From Spirirestis rafaelensis WJT71-NPBG6 (GTDB lineage: Bacteria > Cyanobacteriota > Cyanobacteriia > Cyanobacteriales > Nostocaceae): 64,000 nucleotides of DNA. The stretch is from positions 54,864 through 118,863 of the forward strand of contig JAHHID010000012.1 in assembly GCA_019359015.1 (NCBI GenBank), given 5' to 3'. Shown here piece after piece: positions 29,924 to 39,511 of the stretch. Numbering within the stretch: the stretch's first letter is position 1; every line of letters begins with the position of its first letter. Made by a program: the position numbers and the translations under genes. The notes under the pieces are model-generated. The model was not told the DNA's origin. It saw nothing but the letters and a program-made list of their open reading frames with translations, and did no database searches.

Positions 29924-31078
29924 ATGAAACGTCTTCTTTTTATTTGTGAACGATTTGCGCCAGATTTGGGGGGATTAGCTAGTAGTGCTACGCGGTTGGT
30001 TTCTACACTCTCTCAATTGAATATAGAAATCGATGTTTTAACTTGGAGTCGCTATCTGCAACCGGGTGAAGTCTTACCACCAGAAGTAGAGGCTCAATTT
30101 CGCGTTTATCGCATCGGATTATACCGCCATTGGGACATGACAATGCCTCATACGTTGAATGTCCTCGACTGGCTGCACTCGTCTCGCGCTTATGATGCTG
30201 TGTGGGGGCATTATTTGTTTCCTAGTGGCTTTCTCGCTACTTGGTTTGCTGCACTTAAAGGAATATCTAGTACTGTTAGCGCCCGTGGTAATGATATTGA
30301 CCGAGAAATGTTTCCACCTGGGGATTTTGCCCGCTTGCAATGGACGCTGCAACACGCCAAGTTGATTACTGCTGTCAGTGCTGATATGTCTCACAAAATA
30401 CAGCTATTGAGTGGACGAGATGATGTGTTGGTGCTGAAAAATGCAGTTGACACAGAAATATTTTCTTCCCAGGCTGAAAGCCAAATTACACGCGCTTCTT
30501 TGGGAATTGCACCAGATGAAGCGGTACTAGGATTTTGTGGAGAATTGCGGGAAAAGAAAGGACAGCAGTTTTTGCTAAATGCTTTAACAACAGTTCGCAC
30601 TTCATCCGCTGCATGTTTGTTAATTATCGGGGAGGTGAGAACATCAAGTGAATCTGTACTGCAACTTTACAAAACTCAACATCCAGAAAACGCCGAACGA
30701 ATTCTGATAACTGGACATTTGCCCAATCAAAAGGATGTTGCCCAATATTTGCGATTATGCGATGTTTACCTTCAGCCTTCGCTCTGGGAGGGAATGCCGA
30801 ATGCGTTACTTGAGGCTATGGCTTGTGGTTGTTGCTGTATTGCTAGCGATGCGGGAGGTATTCCAGAGGTGATTTTACATGGTGAAAACGGCTTTCTGCT
30901 AAAGCGATCGCATTTACACAAGTTAGGTGAAGCGGTGTTGGAATGTTTGGCGATGACACCAGAGGAAAAAAATCGCATTTCTCAAGCAGCAGGCGATCGC
31001 ATTCTGACTGATTATTCCATAGCTCAAGAAAAATTGCAACTTCAAGCTGTAATTAACCGCTTAATTCCCAATTCTTGA
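29924..31078 (+). CDS. GT4-type glycosyltransferase
   Basis: A 384-residue GT-B-fold glycosyltransferase. The N-terminal acceptor domain begins RLLFICERFAPDLGGLASS, a glycine-rich loop typical of family 4. The C-terminal nucleotide-sugar domain shows LGFCGELREKKGQQFLL and the donor-binding E-x7-E block WEGMPNALLEAMACGCCCIA then GGIPEVI. The likely role is assembly of an exopolysaccharide or other envelope glycan. The first bases are preceded by AGGAGG about 30 bases upstream. The 3' end overlaps the converging next gene by 37 bases. Donor and acceptor unknown. Confidence 0.85.
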   Translation: MKRLLFICERFAPDLGGLASSATRLVSTLSQLNIEIDVLTWSRYLQPGEVLPPEVEAQFRVYRIGLYRHWDMTMPHTLNVLDWLHSSRAYDAVWGHYLFPSGFLATWFAALKGISSTVSARGNDIDREMFPPGDFARLQWTLQHAKLITAVSADMSHKIQLLSGRDDVLVLKNAVDTEIFSSQAESQITRASLGIAPDEAVLGFCGELREKKGQQFLLNALTTVRTSSAACLLIIGEVRTSSESVLQLYKTQHPENAERILITGHLPNQKDVAQYLRLCDVYLQPSLWEGMPNALLEAMACGCCCIASDAGGIPEVILHGENGFLLKRSHLHKLGEAVLECLAMTPEEKNRISQAAGDRILTDYSIAQEKLQLQAVINRLIPNS

Positions 31079-32229
31079 TAAACAGCGATTAACGCTTCGC
31101 CAGCAGCTTTCCAAGTATAATACTCTTCAATCCGCTTCCGTGCATTTATTGCCAGTTGCATTGCCAATTCTCTATCATTTCGCAACCGCAAAACTGCATC
31201 TTTAATTGCCTTAGCTGAACCCGATTTAACTAACAAAAAATGCACCCCATCTATCCCCAATTCCCTCACCACTGGCAAATCGCTAGCAATTACGGGTGTA
31301 CCCGTTGCCATTGCTTCTAAAATTTTTAAAGGACAACAACCTTGAACTAAATTTCTATCGTTAGGTGTTAGCGGTGCCAAAATTACATTTGAGGTATGAA
31401 TATATTCAACTAATTGTTTCTGCGGCATTGCTTCTAAAATAGTTAGCTTGTCTGCAACTCCCAACTTTAACGCCAACTGCTTCAATGCTTTGATTTGATA
31501 GTCTCTTCCTTGTCCAATTACTGTCAAAAAAGCGGGTAAATCACGGTTTACTAATTCCAAAGCTTCAATCGCCAAATTTACCCCTTGCCAAGGTGAAAGA
31601 GTGCCAAAATATAACATCTTAAACGGTTGTAGGTTTTGAGTCAAACAGTAGGTAAAGACATTTAAATCTACACCATTGGGAATAACGCGAATTTTTTCCG
31701 GCTCAATACCTCTGTTTTGTAAATATTCCACCGTCACACTACTGGGTGTGACAATCAAATCGGCTGCTTGCAGACAAATTTGTTCTTGGGAATGCAACTT
31801 ATGCAGTAGTTCTCTATCATCGGCAACGGCAGGGTAGCGATATTTTAACTCGATTGAAGGTAAACCGTTAACTTCAAAAATTAGGCGATCGCAATATTGC
31901 TTTTTATTGAGTGCAATTCCATACCCTTCGTAAATCGAACGAATATGCACCGCTGCAAATCTCTGTTTTTGTAACCACGTCCTTAATAAACTACGAAAAT
32001 ACAAAATTCTGTGAATTAGAGTATCACCCACAGCAGGCAACATAATATGCATCACCTGCGGGTAAATTTCATATAAATCTACAGTTTCCGTTGTCGGGGA
32101 AACCGTGACTAACTCAACATCACCAAAAGCTGCTGCTAAAGCTTGAGAAAAAGCAGCAATATGAATCGCTGCACCTTTTGGTGCGGGAACAATATCAAAG
32201 GAGATGTAAGCCAATTGAGATTCAGTCAT
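31042..32229 (-). CDS. GT4-type glycosyltransferase
   Basis: A 395-residue GT-B glycosyltransferase, on the opposite strand to the previous one and overlapping its 3' end by 37 bases. It starts SQLAYISFDIVPAPKGAAIH, then VRVIPNGVDLNVF-like (here IRVIPNGVDLNVFTY), KMLYFGTLSPWQGVNLAIEA and the donor block CPLKILEAMATGTPVIASDL. It differs enough from its neighbour that they are not a recent duplicate. Probably works on an envelope or exopolysaccharide glycan; exact sugar unknown. Confidence 0.85.
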   Translation of the reverse strand: MTESQLAYISFDIVPAPKGAAIHIAAFSQALAAAFGDVELVTVSPTTETVDLYEIYPQVMHIMLPAVGDTLIHRILYFRSLLRTWLQKQRFAAVHIRSIYEGYGIALNKKQYCDRLIFEVNGLPSIELKYRYPAVADDRELLHKLHSQEQICLQAADLIVTPSSVTVEYLQNRGIEPEKIRVIPNGVDLNVFTYCLTQNLQPFKMLYFGTLSPWQGVNLAIEALELVNRDLPAFLTVIGQGRDYQIKALKQLALKLGVADKLTILEAMPQKQLVEYIHTSNVILAPLTPNDRNLVQGCCPLKILEAMATGTPVIASDLPVVRELGIDGVHFLLVKSGSAKAIKDAVLRLRNDRELAMQLAINARKRIEEYYTWKAAGEALIAVYQELGIKRLITA

Positions 32230-32388
32230 AAATACGTAAATATATTATTGACAGTTATTTTTTCGGTTGATATACTAACTGCAAAATCTGTATAAGTTGT
32301 ATTACCTTTTTATAAAAATATTCATATATTCAAAAAAATTAACATTAAGAAAAGTGTAGTTAGCTTTATTTAATGGAGTTTAAATTAG

Positions 32389-33291
32389 ATGTCTGCTCTT
32401 TTAAAAACATTACAAAAAAATCGGAGTTATGAGCGTACAGCAACTATTTCCGAAATTTTAGCTGATTTAAATGAGATAGGAGAAATTGATAAGCTTTCTG
32501 AGCTAAAACAAAAGGAATATGGAACAAAAGCTTTATACTACTTTTTCGGTTTAGGTGCATCAATTGTTTTAATTAATTTCATCATAAGTCTTCCTAGTAA
32601 TGACAGCTATTTATCGTTGGTAATAGTTTTACTGTTTGTAGCTATTATTGTTTTCATAATAGCTTGTATTTATGCTTTATTGAGGCGGATGAAATATAGA
32701 AAACTAAACTTTAACAATTCTCGCTATGAATTAACCAAACAAGTGTTACAAATGCTGGCTAGGGATATAGATAACACGATTAATATCGATTTGCAATTAT
32801 CTTTTCAAGCGATTCAAGCAAAAGAAAATAATAAAGTGACTGTTGCTCATCCTCACAAATCAGGGTGGAAAATAGATAATTATCAACATGAATGGTTAAA
32901 AATTAAAGGACAGTTTTTAGATAAAACTCGCTTTGGATTAACTGCTGTTGAGTTATCTAAAACTCAATATGGTTGGAAACGGGGCAGAAGTGGCAAGAGT
33001 AAATATAAATCAAAGACCAAAAATCTCGGATTAGAGGTTATTTTAAAATTAACTTATCCAATCAAGCGCTATAGTGTAGTGAAAGTTTTGGACAATGAAG
33101 CTTTGAGTGCAATCCGAATTCCTACTTTTTGCCAAATGCGAGGTTTGAGAATTACAGATAAGTCAATCAATCTCGCTGTGAGAATATCTCCAGACATGTC
33201 AGAAAATAATGAAGAAATATATCAATCAGTTACGATGATGTTTTTAAGCCTTTATCAAATTCTTAATTTAGCAAAAATTCTATCTAAATAA
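32389..33291 (+). CDS. Two-helix membrane protein, first gene of an FHA operon
   Basis: A 300-residue protein I cannot assign. Residues 1-48 are polar and charged (YERTATISEILADLNEIGE); two membrane helices follow at about 50-70 (YYFFGLGASIVLINFIISL) and 78-102. The rest (about 105-300) is a basic soluble domain with KRGRSGKSKYKSKTKN near residue 200 and a regular alpha/beta pattern. With both helices near the N-terminus, the large domain should face the cytoplasm. It is 8 bases before the next gene, so the three genes 32389-34653 form one operon. AT-rich relative to the housekeeping genes. Confidence 0.6.
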   Translation: MSALLKTLQKNRSYERTATISEILADLNEIGEIDKLSELKQKEYGTKALYYFFGLGASIVLINFIISLPSNDSYLSLVIVLLFVAIIVFIIACIYALLRRMKYRKLNFNNSRYELTKQVLQMLARDIDNTINIDLQLSFQAIQAKENNKVTVAHPHKSGWKIDNYQHEWLKIKGQFLDKTRFGLTAVELSKTQYGWKRGRSGKSKYKSKTKNLGLEVILKLTYPIKRYSVVKVLDNEALSAIRIPTFCQMRGLRITDKSINLAVRISPDMSENNEEIYQSVTMMFLSLYQILNLAKILSK

Positions 33292-33299
33292 TTAAGGTT

Positions 33300-33974
33300 A
33301 TGAAAAAAGTTATTTTATATTTAATTTTAATTGCCTCTATTTTAGGTTGTAATAGTGATGCGAAGACATCCTCTAATGTCTCCAGTTTAAATAGTCCGCA
33401 TACAGTAGCTACTCAAGACAATTCACAGGCTAATCTTCCTGTTAAAGCCGAGAAAATCAAGTTTAAAACAGCCGGTGGTACAGATTTATTTTCTTTAAAG
33501 CAGCAAGCAGATGGCGCAAAATTAATTGATGGAAATGATAAAGAGTTCGCCAGAATAAAAACAGATGAATCCGGAAAAGTTAAAATAAAGAATGCTTCTG
33601 ATAAAGTTTTGGGTTATGTAATTACTCAAAAAGGCTATTGGAAGATTGAAAATGCAGGACAAGATAAGGATTTATATATTTTCAGACAAGAAAATAATAC
33701 TGATTATCAGCTAGAAGATGCTGCTAAAAAACAAGTTTACCAAATTAAAGCGCGTAATAATGGTTTTGAAATTGAGACACCAGACAAAAAACTAGTTTAT
33801 AAAGTAAAGGTAAAAGAGGGTAAAGCTTCTTTGAGAGACGCATCAGATAAAACAGTTTTTTCGACCAAATCAGACTTATCACCTATTGCGTTTACTTGTT
33901 TTGGGTTAGACGTTCTAACTCGCGAACAACAAGCGGGTTTAGCTTATGCGGTAAACTTAGCAAAAGGGCAATAA
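33300..33974 (+). CDS. Lipoprotein of unknown function, second gene of the FHA operon
   Basis: A 224-residue predicted lipoprotein: signal MKKVILYLILIASILGC with the lipidated Cys at 17. The mature part is a set of short repeated beta-hairpin-like motifs, such as FKTAGGTDLFSLKQQADGAK, VKIKNASDKVLGYVI, YQLEDAAKKQVYQIKARNNG and ASLRDASDKTVFSTKS. Each pairs a D-x-x-x-K/Y-x-V-type turn, suggesting a propeller or stacked-strand fold. No known family. It is 4 bases from the FHA gene. Likely sits in the periplasm, attached to a membrane. Confidence 0.6.
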   Translation: MKKVILYLILIASILGCNSDAKTSSNVSSLNSPHTVATQDNSQANLPVKAEKIKFKTAGGTDLFSLKQQADGAKLIDGNDKEFARIKTDESGKVKIKNASDKVLGYVITQKGYWKIENAGQDKDLYIFRQENNTDYQLEDAAKKQVYQIKARNNGFEIETPDKKLVYKVKVKEGKASLRDASDKTVFSTKSDLSPIAFTCFGLDVLTREQQAGLAYAVNLAKGQ

Positions 33975-33978
33975 ATCA

Positions 33979-34653
33979 GTGCAGATTCAGCTTTCTTGGA
34001 TAGATCCAAATACAGGAGAACGCCGAAAACCTTTATTAGAAACTCCAGTAGCAATTGGGCGACAATTTTCTCAAATGCCACAAGAAAGTAATGCTGAACG
34101 AGTTTCTAGAGTGGTGATACAAAATGATTTAATTGCAGATTATCACGCTTTGATTGAGTGGCAAAATCAAGAGTTAATTATTATTGACCAAAATACTAGC
34201 AGTGGGATCAAAATTAATGGCGTACAACTAACTAATGGTAGCCTGAGAAATGGCGATCGCCTGGAAATCGGTTTATGTGAAATTGTAGTAAATTTTACAG
34301 TCTCAAGCACAACAGACTGTGGTCCGTATGTTGCCGAGGCATTGCCTTTTGGCAACGCTGGGCAACAGGACGCGCTTTGCGATCGCATGGTAGGATTTCT
34401 CTTCAAACGTCGATGCGGACGCACTGATAAAACAGGTTGTCCTCACTGTAACGAATCCTATGAAAATGACTATTCATATTATGGCGAATATGGCAACTAT
34501 GACTCTGGAAATTGGGGTCATAATTATTATCAAGACCGCGATCGCTACTACTACGACCCCGAAACCGGCAATGTAGACTTTACAGAAGCTGATAGTGTCA
34601 GCCTAGAAAATGAAAGTGATGCCGATTTTGAACGTAATATGGGAGCGAGTTAA
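33979..34653 (+). CDS. FHA-domain protein with Cys cluster and Tyr-rich tail
   Basis: A 224-residue protein starting at GTG. Residues about 20-105 form a forkhead-associated domain with the usual landmarks: IGRQ, the Ser-Arg pair in RVSRVVI, DYHALIEW and the NTSSGIKINGVQL loop. FHA domains bind phosphothreonine peptides. A small CGRTDKTGCPHC cluster (about residues 145-160) may bind zinc, followed by a Tyr/Asp/Asn-rich tail (YSYYGEYGNYDSGNWG). No kinase is near, so the phospho-partner is unknown. Its operon partners are a membrane protein and a lipoprotein, so an envelope-linked signalling or secretion role is a reasonable guess only. Confidence 0.75.
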   Translation: MQIQLSWIDPNTGERRKPLLETPVAIGRQFSQMPQESNAERVSRVVIQNDLIADYHALIEWQNQELIIIDQNTSSGIKINGVQLTNGSLRNGDRLEIGLCEIVVNFTVSSTTDCGPYVAEALPFGNAGQQDALCDRMVGFLFKRRCGRTDKTGCPHCNESYENDYSYYGEYGNYDSGNWGHNYYQDRDRYYYDPETGNVDFTEADSVSLENESDADFERNMGAS

Positions 34654-34655
34654 TA

Positions 34656-34780
34656 TTTGATAGTTGATAGTTGTCAACAATTACCACTAATTTCCAACTC
34701 TTAACTCCGTGCCTCCTGACTCCTAACTCCGTGCCTCCTGACTCCTAACTCTTGACCCCTGACTCCTGACTCCTAAACTA
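34656..34780. repeat. CTCCTGACTCCTAACTCC spacer repeat
   Basis: A 21-base unit CTCCGTGCCTCCTGACTCCTAA occurs twice in tandem, followed by CTCTTGACCCCTGACTCCTGACTCC. The left part (TTGATAGTTGATAGTTGTCAACAATTACC) carries the opposing arm. No gene. Confidence 0.75.
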
Positions 34781-35773
34781 ATGACTAAAACTTGGTTAAT
34801 TTATGCTTTGGGTGGGGGTTGGGGACACATTACTCGTGCTTTATCATTGGGTAGAATTGCCGCAAAGCACTTAAAAGTGAGGATTATTACCAATAGCCCC
34901 TATGCACATTATCTTAACGATGAAGGTTGTTTAGTGCAGTGGATTCCTGATAATGCAGGGTTTTCGGCAACTTGTCAGCAAGTAAGACATATCTTACTCA
35001 ATGCTGAGTGCGATCGCTTAATTATCGATACTTTTCCCAGAGGTTTGGGGGGTGAGTTAGCAGATATCTTACCTCAGTTACAGCATATTCCTCGGATTTT
35101 GATTCATCGAGATATTAACCCACGCTATATTACAGCCAAAAATTTGCGGTCTTTTGTTGCGGAAAACTTTGATGCAGTGATTGTACCCGGAGAAGGCAAA
35201 GATTTGCCTTTTTGTGACTTGCCAAACGTGCATCATACAGCACCTTGGTTGATTCGCAGCGATGTTGACTTACCGGAGAGAACCAAGACGCGATCGCATA
35301 TCCTGAAAGTAGACGAAACTATAAAAACTATCCTCGTTTGTGCCGCCGGTCAAGCTGAAGAATTGCCTTTATTTGCAGAAATAGCGCTAAAACTACATGA
35401 AGATTTCGGTGAATGTGCAGTCAGAATTTTAGCTGCTGATTGTCCACCTAATTGTCAGCATTTGTGGATATCTCACCATCCGGGAATCGAATGTTTAGCC
35501 TTCTCGGATGTAGTAGTAGGCGGCGCAGGCTACAATACCGTTTACGAATGTGCATCTTTGGGTGTACCGTTAGTAGCGATCGCCTTCGAGCGATTGTACG
35601 ATCGCCAAGACAAAAGAGCTAGCAAATGTTACTGGGTGCAAGACATTCAGAGTGCCCTAGACACCGTTAAAATGCTTTTAGACCGAATAGAACTTGAAAA
35701 AAAGCCATCTGTGCCATCTTACATCAACGGTGCCGTGCAAGCAGTGCGCCACATTATGAGTTATAAGTCTTGA
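34781..35773 (+). CDS. MurG-like glycosyltransferase
   Basis: A 330-residue GT-B protein of the MurG/GT28-like group. The N-terminal glycine loop is LGGGWGHITRALSLGRI, and the C-terminal donor site is DVVVGGAGYNTVYECASLGVPLVAI. True MurG links GlcNAc to lipid I; this protein is shorter and lacks MurG's usual context of mur genes, so the acceptor is unknown. The 33-residue gap between motifs in the N-half (RLIIDTFPRGLGGELADIL) is typical of a group often annotated as a glycosyltransferase only. A tandem AT-rich spacer separates it from ftsW. Confidence 0.75.
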   Translation: MTKTWLIYALGGGWGHITRALSLGRIAAKHLKVRIITNSPYAHYLNDEGCLVQWIPDNAGFSATCQQVRHILLNAECDRLIIDTFPRGLGGELADILPQLQHIPRILIHRDINPRYITAKNLRSFVAENFDAVIVPGEGKDLPFCDLPNVHHTAPWLIRSDVDLPERTKTRSHILKVDETIKTILVCAAGQAEELPLFAEIALKLHEDFGECAVRILAADCPPNCQHLWISHHPGIECLAFSDVVVGGAGYNTVYECASLGVPLVAIAFERLYDRQDKRASKCYWVQDIQSALDTVKMLLDRIELEKKPSVPSYINGAVQAVRHIMSYKS

Positions 35774-35868
35774 GTTATAAGTTATGAGTTATAAGTCTTG
35801 AGTTATAAGTTATAAGTTATATTTCTTACTCATAACTCCTAACTGGTAACTTTTTACCTGTACCAAAC
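35774..35868. repeat. GAGTTATAAGT tandem spacer with complementary arm
   Basis: Five or six units of GAGTTATAAGT(T/C) are followed by TTACTCATAACTCCTAACTGG, which is the complementary arm. It lies between a glycosyltransferase gene and ftsW. Confidence 0.75.
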
Positions 35869-37071
35869 GTGAAATTACGCCGTCTAATACCAATTTTTGA
35901 TAACTCTGTCTCCACCTGGGCTTTAGAAGCGCGGTTGTTGCGCTGGTTAACATTGATTTGGCTGTTTGTCGGGTTGATAATGCTGTTCTCAGCATCCTAC
36001 CCCGTAGCCGACGCTCGTCATAATGATGGATTGTACTACTTTAAGCGTCAAGTAATGTGGGTGTTTGTGGCATTAATACTATTAAACATCATTGTTAATT
36101 TACCTTTGCGGAGGATATTAGGAATATCCCATTGGTTTGTCTTTTTGTTTTTGGGATTAATTTTCGTTACCCTGATACCAGGATTAGGAAGAAAAGCTTT
36201 TGACGCTTCTCGCTGGCTAGCTTTAGGTCCAATTCCCATTCAACCCTCTGAATTGATTAAACCCTTTTTAGTGCTGCAAAGTGCGCGGCTTTTTGGTCAG
36301 TGGGAACGAATAACTTGGCGAATTCGCTTCACCTGGCTGGGCATTTTTGGTTTGGTAATTCTTGGAATTTTGGTGCAGCCTAACTTAAGTACAACTGCAC
36401 TCTGCGGTATGACGATTTGGCTAATTGCTTTAGCGGGTGGCTTACCTTACAAATACTTGGGAGGGACAGCTTTTGGTGGGATACTTTTGGCAGTTCTCAG
36501 CATTAGCATCAAAGAATATCAGCGCAAGCGAGTGATGTCCTTTATGAATCCTTGGGCTGATGCAACTGGCGATGGCTACCAGCTAGTGCAAAGCTTGCTT
36601 GCGGTTGGTTCTGGGGGAACTTGGGGTAGCGGATTTGGACTTTCACAACAAAAGCTGTTTTATTTACCAATTCAGGACACCGATTTTATTTTTGCGGTAT
36701 TCTCAGAAGAATTCGGCTTTGCTGGCGGTATAACTTTGCTGGTAATTTTAGGTATATTCGCCACGCTTGGATTAATCGTCGCCCTGAAAGCGACAAATCC
36801 AGTGCATCGATTAGTAGCGATCGGTGTAACAATTTTGATGGTTGGACAATCATTTCTCCATATTGGTGTAACCACTGGTGTATTGCCCACTACCGGTTTA
36901 CCCTTGCCCATGTTTAGTTATGGTGGTAATTCTATGATTGCCAGTTTGTTGGCAATGGGGTTGCTAATTCGGGTAGCACGCGAAAGTAACGAAGCAGAGG
37001 TTGTGCCACTACGAGGAGAACAGTCTGAAAATCGGCGCAAGCGTCGCCTATTTCAGAAAACAAAAGTTTAA
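35869..37071 (+). CDS. ftsW: SEDS-family glycosyltransferase FtsW
   Basis: A 400-residue multi-pass membrane enzyme of the SEDS family that polymerises lipid II into septal peptidoglycan. About ten membrane helices are visible. The signature SRWLALGPIPIQPSELIKPF (the SEDS catalytic loop region) and the C-terminal VLPTTGLPLPMFSYGGNSM are intact. The GTG at 35869 starts a short cytoplasmic leader (KLRRLIPIFDNSVSTWALEAR). Lipid carrier supply comes from UppS, also in this window. FtsW and RodA are close relatives; FtsW is preferred from overall resemblance, with some uncertainty. Confidence 0.9.
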   Translation: MKLRRLIPIFDNSVSTWALEARLLRWLTLIWLFVGLIMLFSASYPVADARHNDGLYYFKRQVMWVFVALILLNIIVNLPLRRILGISHWFVFLFLGLIFVTLIPGLGRKAFDASRWLALGPIPIQPSELIKPFLVLQSARLFGQWERITWRIRFTWLGIFGLVILGILVQPNLSTTALCGMTIWLIALAGGLPYKYLGGTAFGGILLAVLSISIKEYQRKRVMSFMNPWADATGDGYQLVQSLLAVGSGGTWGSGFGLSQQKLFYLPIQDTDFIFAVFSEEFGFAGGITLLVILGIFATLGLIVALKATNPVHRLVAIGVTILMVGQSFLHIGVTTGVLPTTGLPLPMFSYGGNSMIASLLAMGLLIRVARESNEAEVVPLRGEQSENRRKRRLFQKTKV

Positions 37072-37200
37072 GAAAGAAACGTGAAATACCGTAGTAAGCG
37101 CAAACAGCGCTAATATGCATTGACTTGAGCAAACCTCAAACAGTAAAAGGAATTACGTTAAACTTCAAGCAGAGTAAGCATTTTTGGCTCTATCTATCCC

Positions 37201-37941
37201 ATGCTTGAAAACCTACAAACCCGACTTTACCAATTAGAACAATTCGCTAACACCCTTGTTTCTAATCAACTAACGCACCTGAGTTTCCTTAGCGTCGGTA
37301 TAATTTTTATTGCTGGCTTGCTCACTAGCCTGACACCTTGTATGCTTTCCATGCTGCCTATAACTATTGGCTATATTGGCGGTTATGAGGCAAAAACCCG
37401 TCTGCAAGCAGCAGCTCAATCTACGTGGTTTTCTCTAGGATTAGCAACTACACTTGCTGGGCTAGGAATTATAGCAGCTTTGTTAGGAAAAGTCTACGGT
37501 CAAGTGGGAATTGGTTTACCAATTATTGTCAGCATTATCGCCATTCTCATGGGGCTGAATCTACTGGAAGCATTACCTCTGCAATTCCCATCTTTTGGCG
37601 GTATCGAGTGGATTTCTCAAGAATTACCCCAAGGATTGCGTTCTTATTTAATTGGAATGACTTTCGGTGTCGTTGCTTCTCCTTGCAGTACACCTGTTTT
37701 AGGAAGCTTGCTGGGTTGGGTTGTCTATACACAAGACTTAATTTTAGGCGCAGTTTTGCTGCTTGCATATACAGCAGGTTATGTAGCACCTTTAATTTTG
37801 GCGGGTACTTTTACTGCTTCAATTAAGAAGTTGCTAGAAGTGCGTCGCTGGTCTGGTTGGATTAATCCAGTTAGTGGAGCGCTGTTGGTAGGATTTGGTG
37901 TTTTTTCTTTAATGTCGCGGATTCCCTTGGGAAATTTTTAA
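37201..37941 (+). CDS. ccdA: Cytochrome c biogenesis thiol transporter CcdA
   Basis: A 246-residue membrane protein with six helices. It carries paired Cys in the repeated motif LTSLTPCMLSMLPITIGYIG and VVASPCSTPVLGSLLGW, the two redox-active Cys that pass electrons across the membrane. In cyanobacteria CcdA reduces the haem-binding CXXC of c-type cytochromes for System II assembly. The stop is 3 bases before ccs1, so the two are cotranscribed. Confidence 0.95.
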   Translation: MLENLQTRLYQLEQFANTLVSNQLTHLSFLSVGIIFIAGLLTSLTPCMLSMLPITIGYIGGYEAKTRLQAAAQSTWFSLGLATTLAGLGIIAALLGKVYGQVGIGLPIIVSIIAILMGLNLLEALPLQFPSFGGIEWISQELPQGLRSYLIGMTFGVVASPCSTPVLGSLLGWVVYTQDLILGAVLLLAYTAGYVAPLILAGTFTASIKKLLEVRRWSGWINPVSGALLVGFGVFSLMSRIPLGNF

Positions 37942-37944
37942 TCA

Positions 37945-39345
37945 ATGACTTTAAATGATACTTCTAAAGAATCAAATTCTTGGTCAGCATTTGGGCGGCT
38001 TTTCCGGCAAGAATTTTTAAAAGTGCTGACAGATTTACGATTAGCAATCGTGATGTTCCTAGCGATCGCACTCTTTAGCGTTAGTGGTACTGTAATTGAA
38101 CAAGGTCAATCACACTCATTTTACCAAGCAAACTACCCAGAACACCCGGCTTTATTCGGTTTCCTAACTTGGAAAGTAATTCAAGTAGTCGGCTTAGACC
38201 ACGTATATCGTACTTGGTGGTTTCTCTCATTACTCATTTTATTTGGTACCAGCTTAACTGCTTGTACCTTTACCCGTCAGCTACCAGCTTTAAAAGCTGC
38301 CCGTCGTTGGAAATTTTACAACGAACCGCGAGAATTTCAAAAACTCGCTTTGAGTGCAGAATTAGAAAGTGGTTCTGTTTCCTCTCTCACCCAACTTTTG
38401 CAAAAACGCCGCTACAAGATTTTTTCTGAACCAGAAAAAGATAATATTCTTTACGCCCGCAAAGGTATAGTCGGACGCATCGGACCGATTATAGTTCATG
38501 TTGGGATGGTGACTATTCTTTTGGGTGCAATTTGGGGCACAATGACTGGTTTTATGGCACAAGAAATGGTTGCTAGTGGCGATACTTTTCAGGTGCAAAA
38601 TATTATAGATTCAGGACCTTTAGCCGCGTCAATTTCCAAAGATTGGTCTGTCAAAGTTAATCGTTTTTGGATTGATTACACTCCTAAAGGCGGAATTGAC
38701 CAATTTTACTCAGATATGTCTGTTTTAGACAGTGACGGAAAGGAAATTGACCGCAAGACGATTTTTGTTAATCAACCTCTGCGTTATCGTGGCATAACTT
38801 TCTACCAAACCGATTGGGGTATCGCTGCTGTGCGCGTCCGAATTAACAAAAGTCCGATTTTCGAGCTACCAATGGCGCAACTTAATACTAAGAAGAATGG
38901 GCGCATTTGGGGAACTTGGATTCCTACAAAACCCGATTTAAGTGCAGGTGTCTCGCTGCTAGCAAAAGACTTGCAAAAAACGTTATTAATTTACGATTCA
39001 ACTGGTAAGCTACTAAATACTGTGCGTGCCGGCATGTCAACGGAAGTCAATGGTGTGACGCTAAAAGTTCTCGATGTAATTGGTAGCACTGGCTTGCAAA
39101 TTAAATCAGATCCAGGTATCCCAATTGTTTATACTGGGTTTGCTTTGCTGATGCTAGGTGTGGTAATGAGTTACTTTTCTCATTCGCAAATTTGGGCTTT
39201 GCAAAAAGGCGATCGCTTATATGTGGGTGGTAAAACTAATCGCGCTCAAGTCGCTTTTGAACAAGAAGTTTTGGATATTTTAGAGCAGCTAAGTTCACCA
39301 CTTCCAAGTGAGGAAAACCGCATTTTGACAGAGAAGATTAGCTAG
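37945..39345 (+). CDS. ccs1: Cytochrome c biogenesis protein Ccs1 (ResB-like)
   Basis: A 466-residue System II protein, also called CcsB. Three membrane helices lie in the first third ([39 protein letters not shown], and a third beginning [17 protein letters not shown]). A large lumenal domain follows (about residues 205-395), with a last helix [21 protein letters not shown]. With CcsA, which is not in this window, it moves haem to the thylakoid lumen and attaches it to cytochromes such as f and c6. Tight spacing to ccdA supports the assignment. Confidence 0.95.
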   Translation: MTLNDTSKESNSWSAFGRLFRQEFLKVLTDLRLAIVMFLAIALFSVSGTVIEQGQSHSFYQANYPEHPALFGFLTWKVIQVVGLDHVYRTWWFLSLLILFGTSLTACTFTRQLPALKAARRWKFYNEPREFQKLALSAELESGSVSSLTQLLQKRRYKIFSEPEKDNILYARKGIVGRIGPIIVHVGMVTILLGAIWGTMTGFMAQEMVASGDTFQVQNIIDSGPLAASISKDWSVKVNRFWIDYTPKGGIDQFYSDMSVLDSDGKEIDRKTIFVNQPLRYRGITFYQTDWGIAAVRVRINKSPIFELPMAQLNTKKNGRIWGTWIPTKPDLSAGVSLLAKDLQKTLLIYDSTGKLLNTVRAGMSTEVNGVTLKVLDVIGSTGLQIKSDPGIPIVYTGFALLMLGVVMSYFSHSQIWALQKGDRLYVGGKTNRAQVAFEQEVLDILEQLSSPLPSEENRILTEKIS

Positions 39346-39435
39346 AACACTACTCAAATCGGCAGATAAGGCACATAAGCGTAAATAAATCTCCCTGGAA
39401 ATTGCCGCAAAAAAATGGGTCTGGAAATTGCTTAG

Positions 39436-39511
39436 AGAAATAGCCAGCCCTCATGTCCTCACAAAATGTATCCAACACCCTACGACTAGCTAAAAAGGGC
39501 TGGCTATTTCT
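39436..39511. repeat. 16-base-pair inverted repeat around a start codon
   Basis: AGAAATAGCCAGCCCT (39436-39451) and its exact complement AGGGCTGGCTATTTCT (39496-39511) enclose 44 bases. The ATG of the small open frame at 39453 lies just inside the loop. Confidence 0.8.

Noticed and set aside
34167..34424. 85-codon minus-strand frame inside the FHA gene
   Set aside because: Antisense shadow; the sense strand carries the complete FHA motif set.
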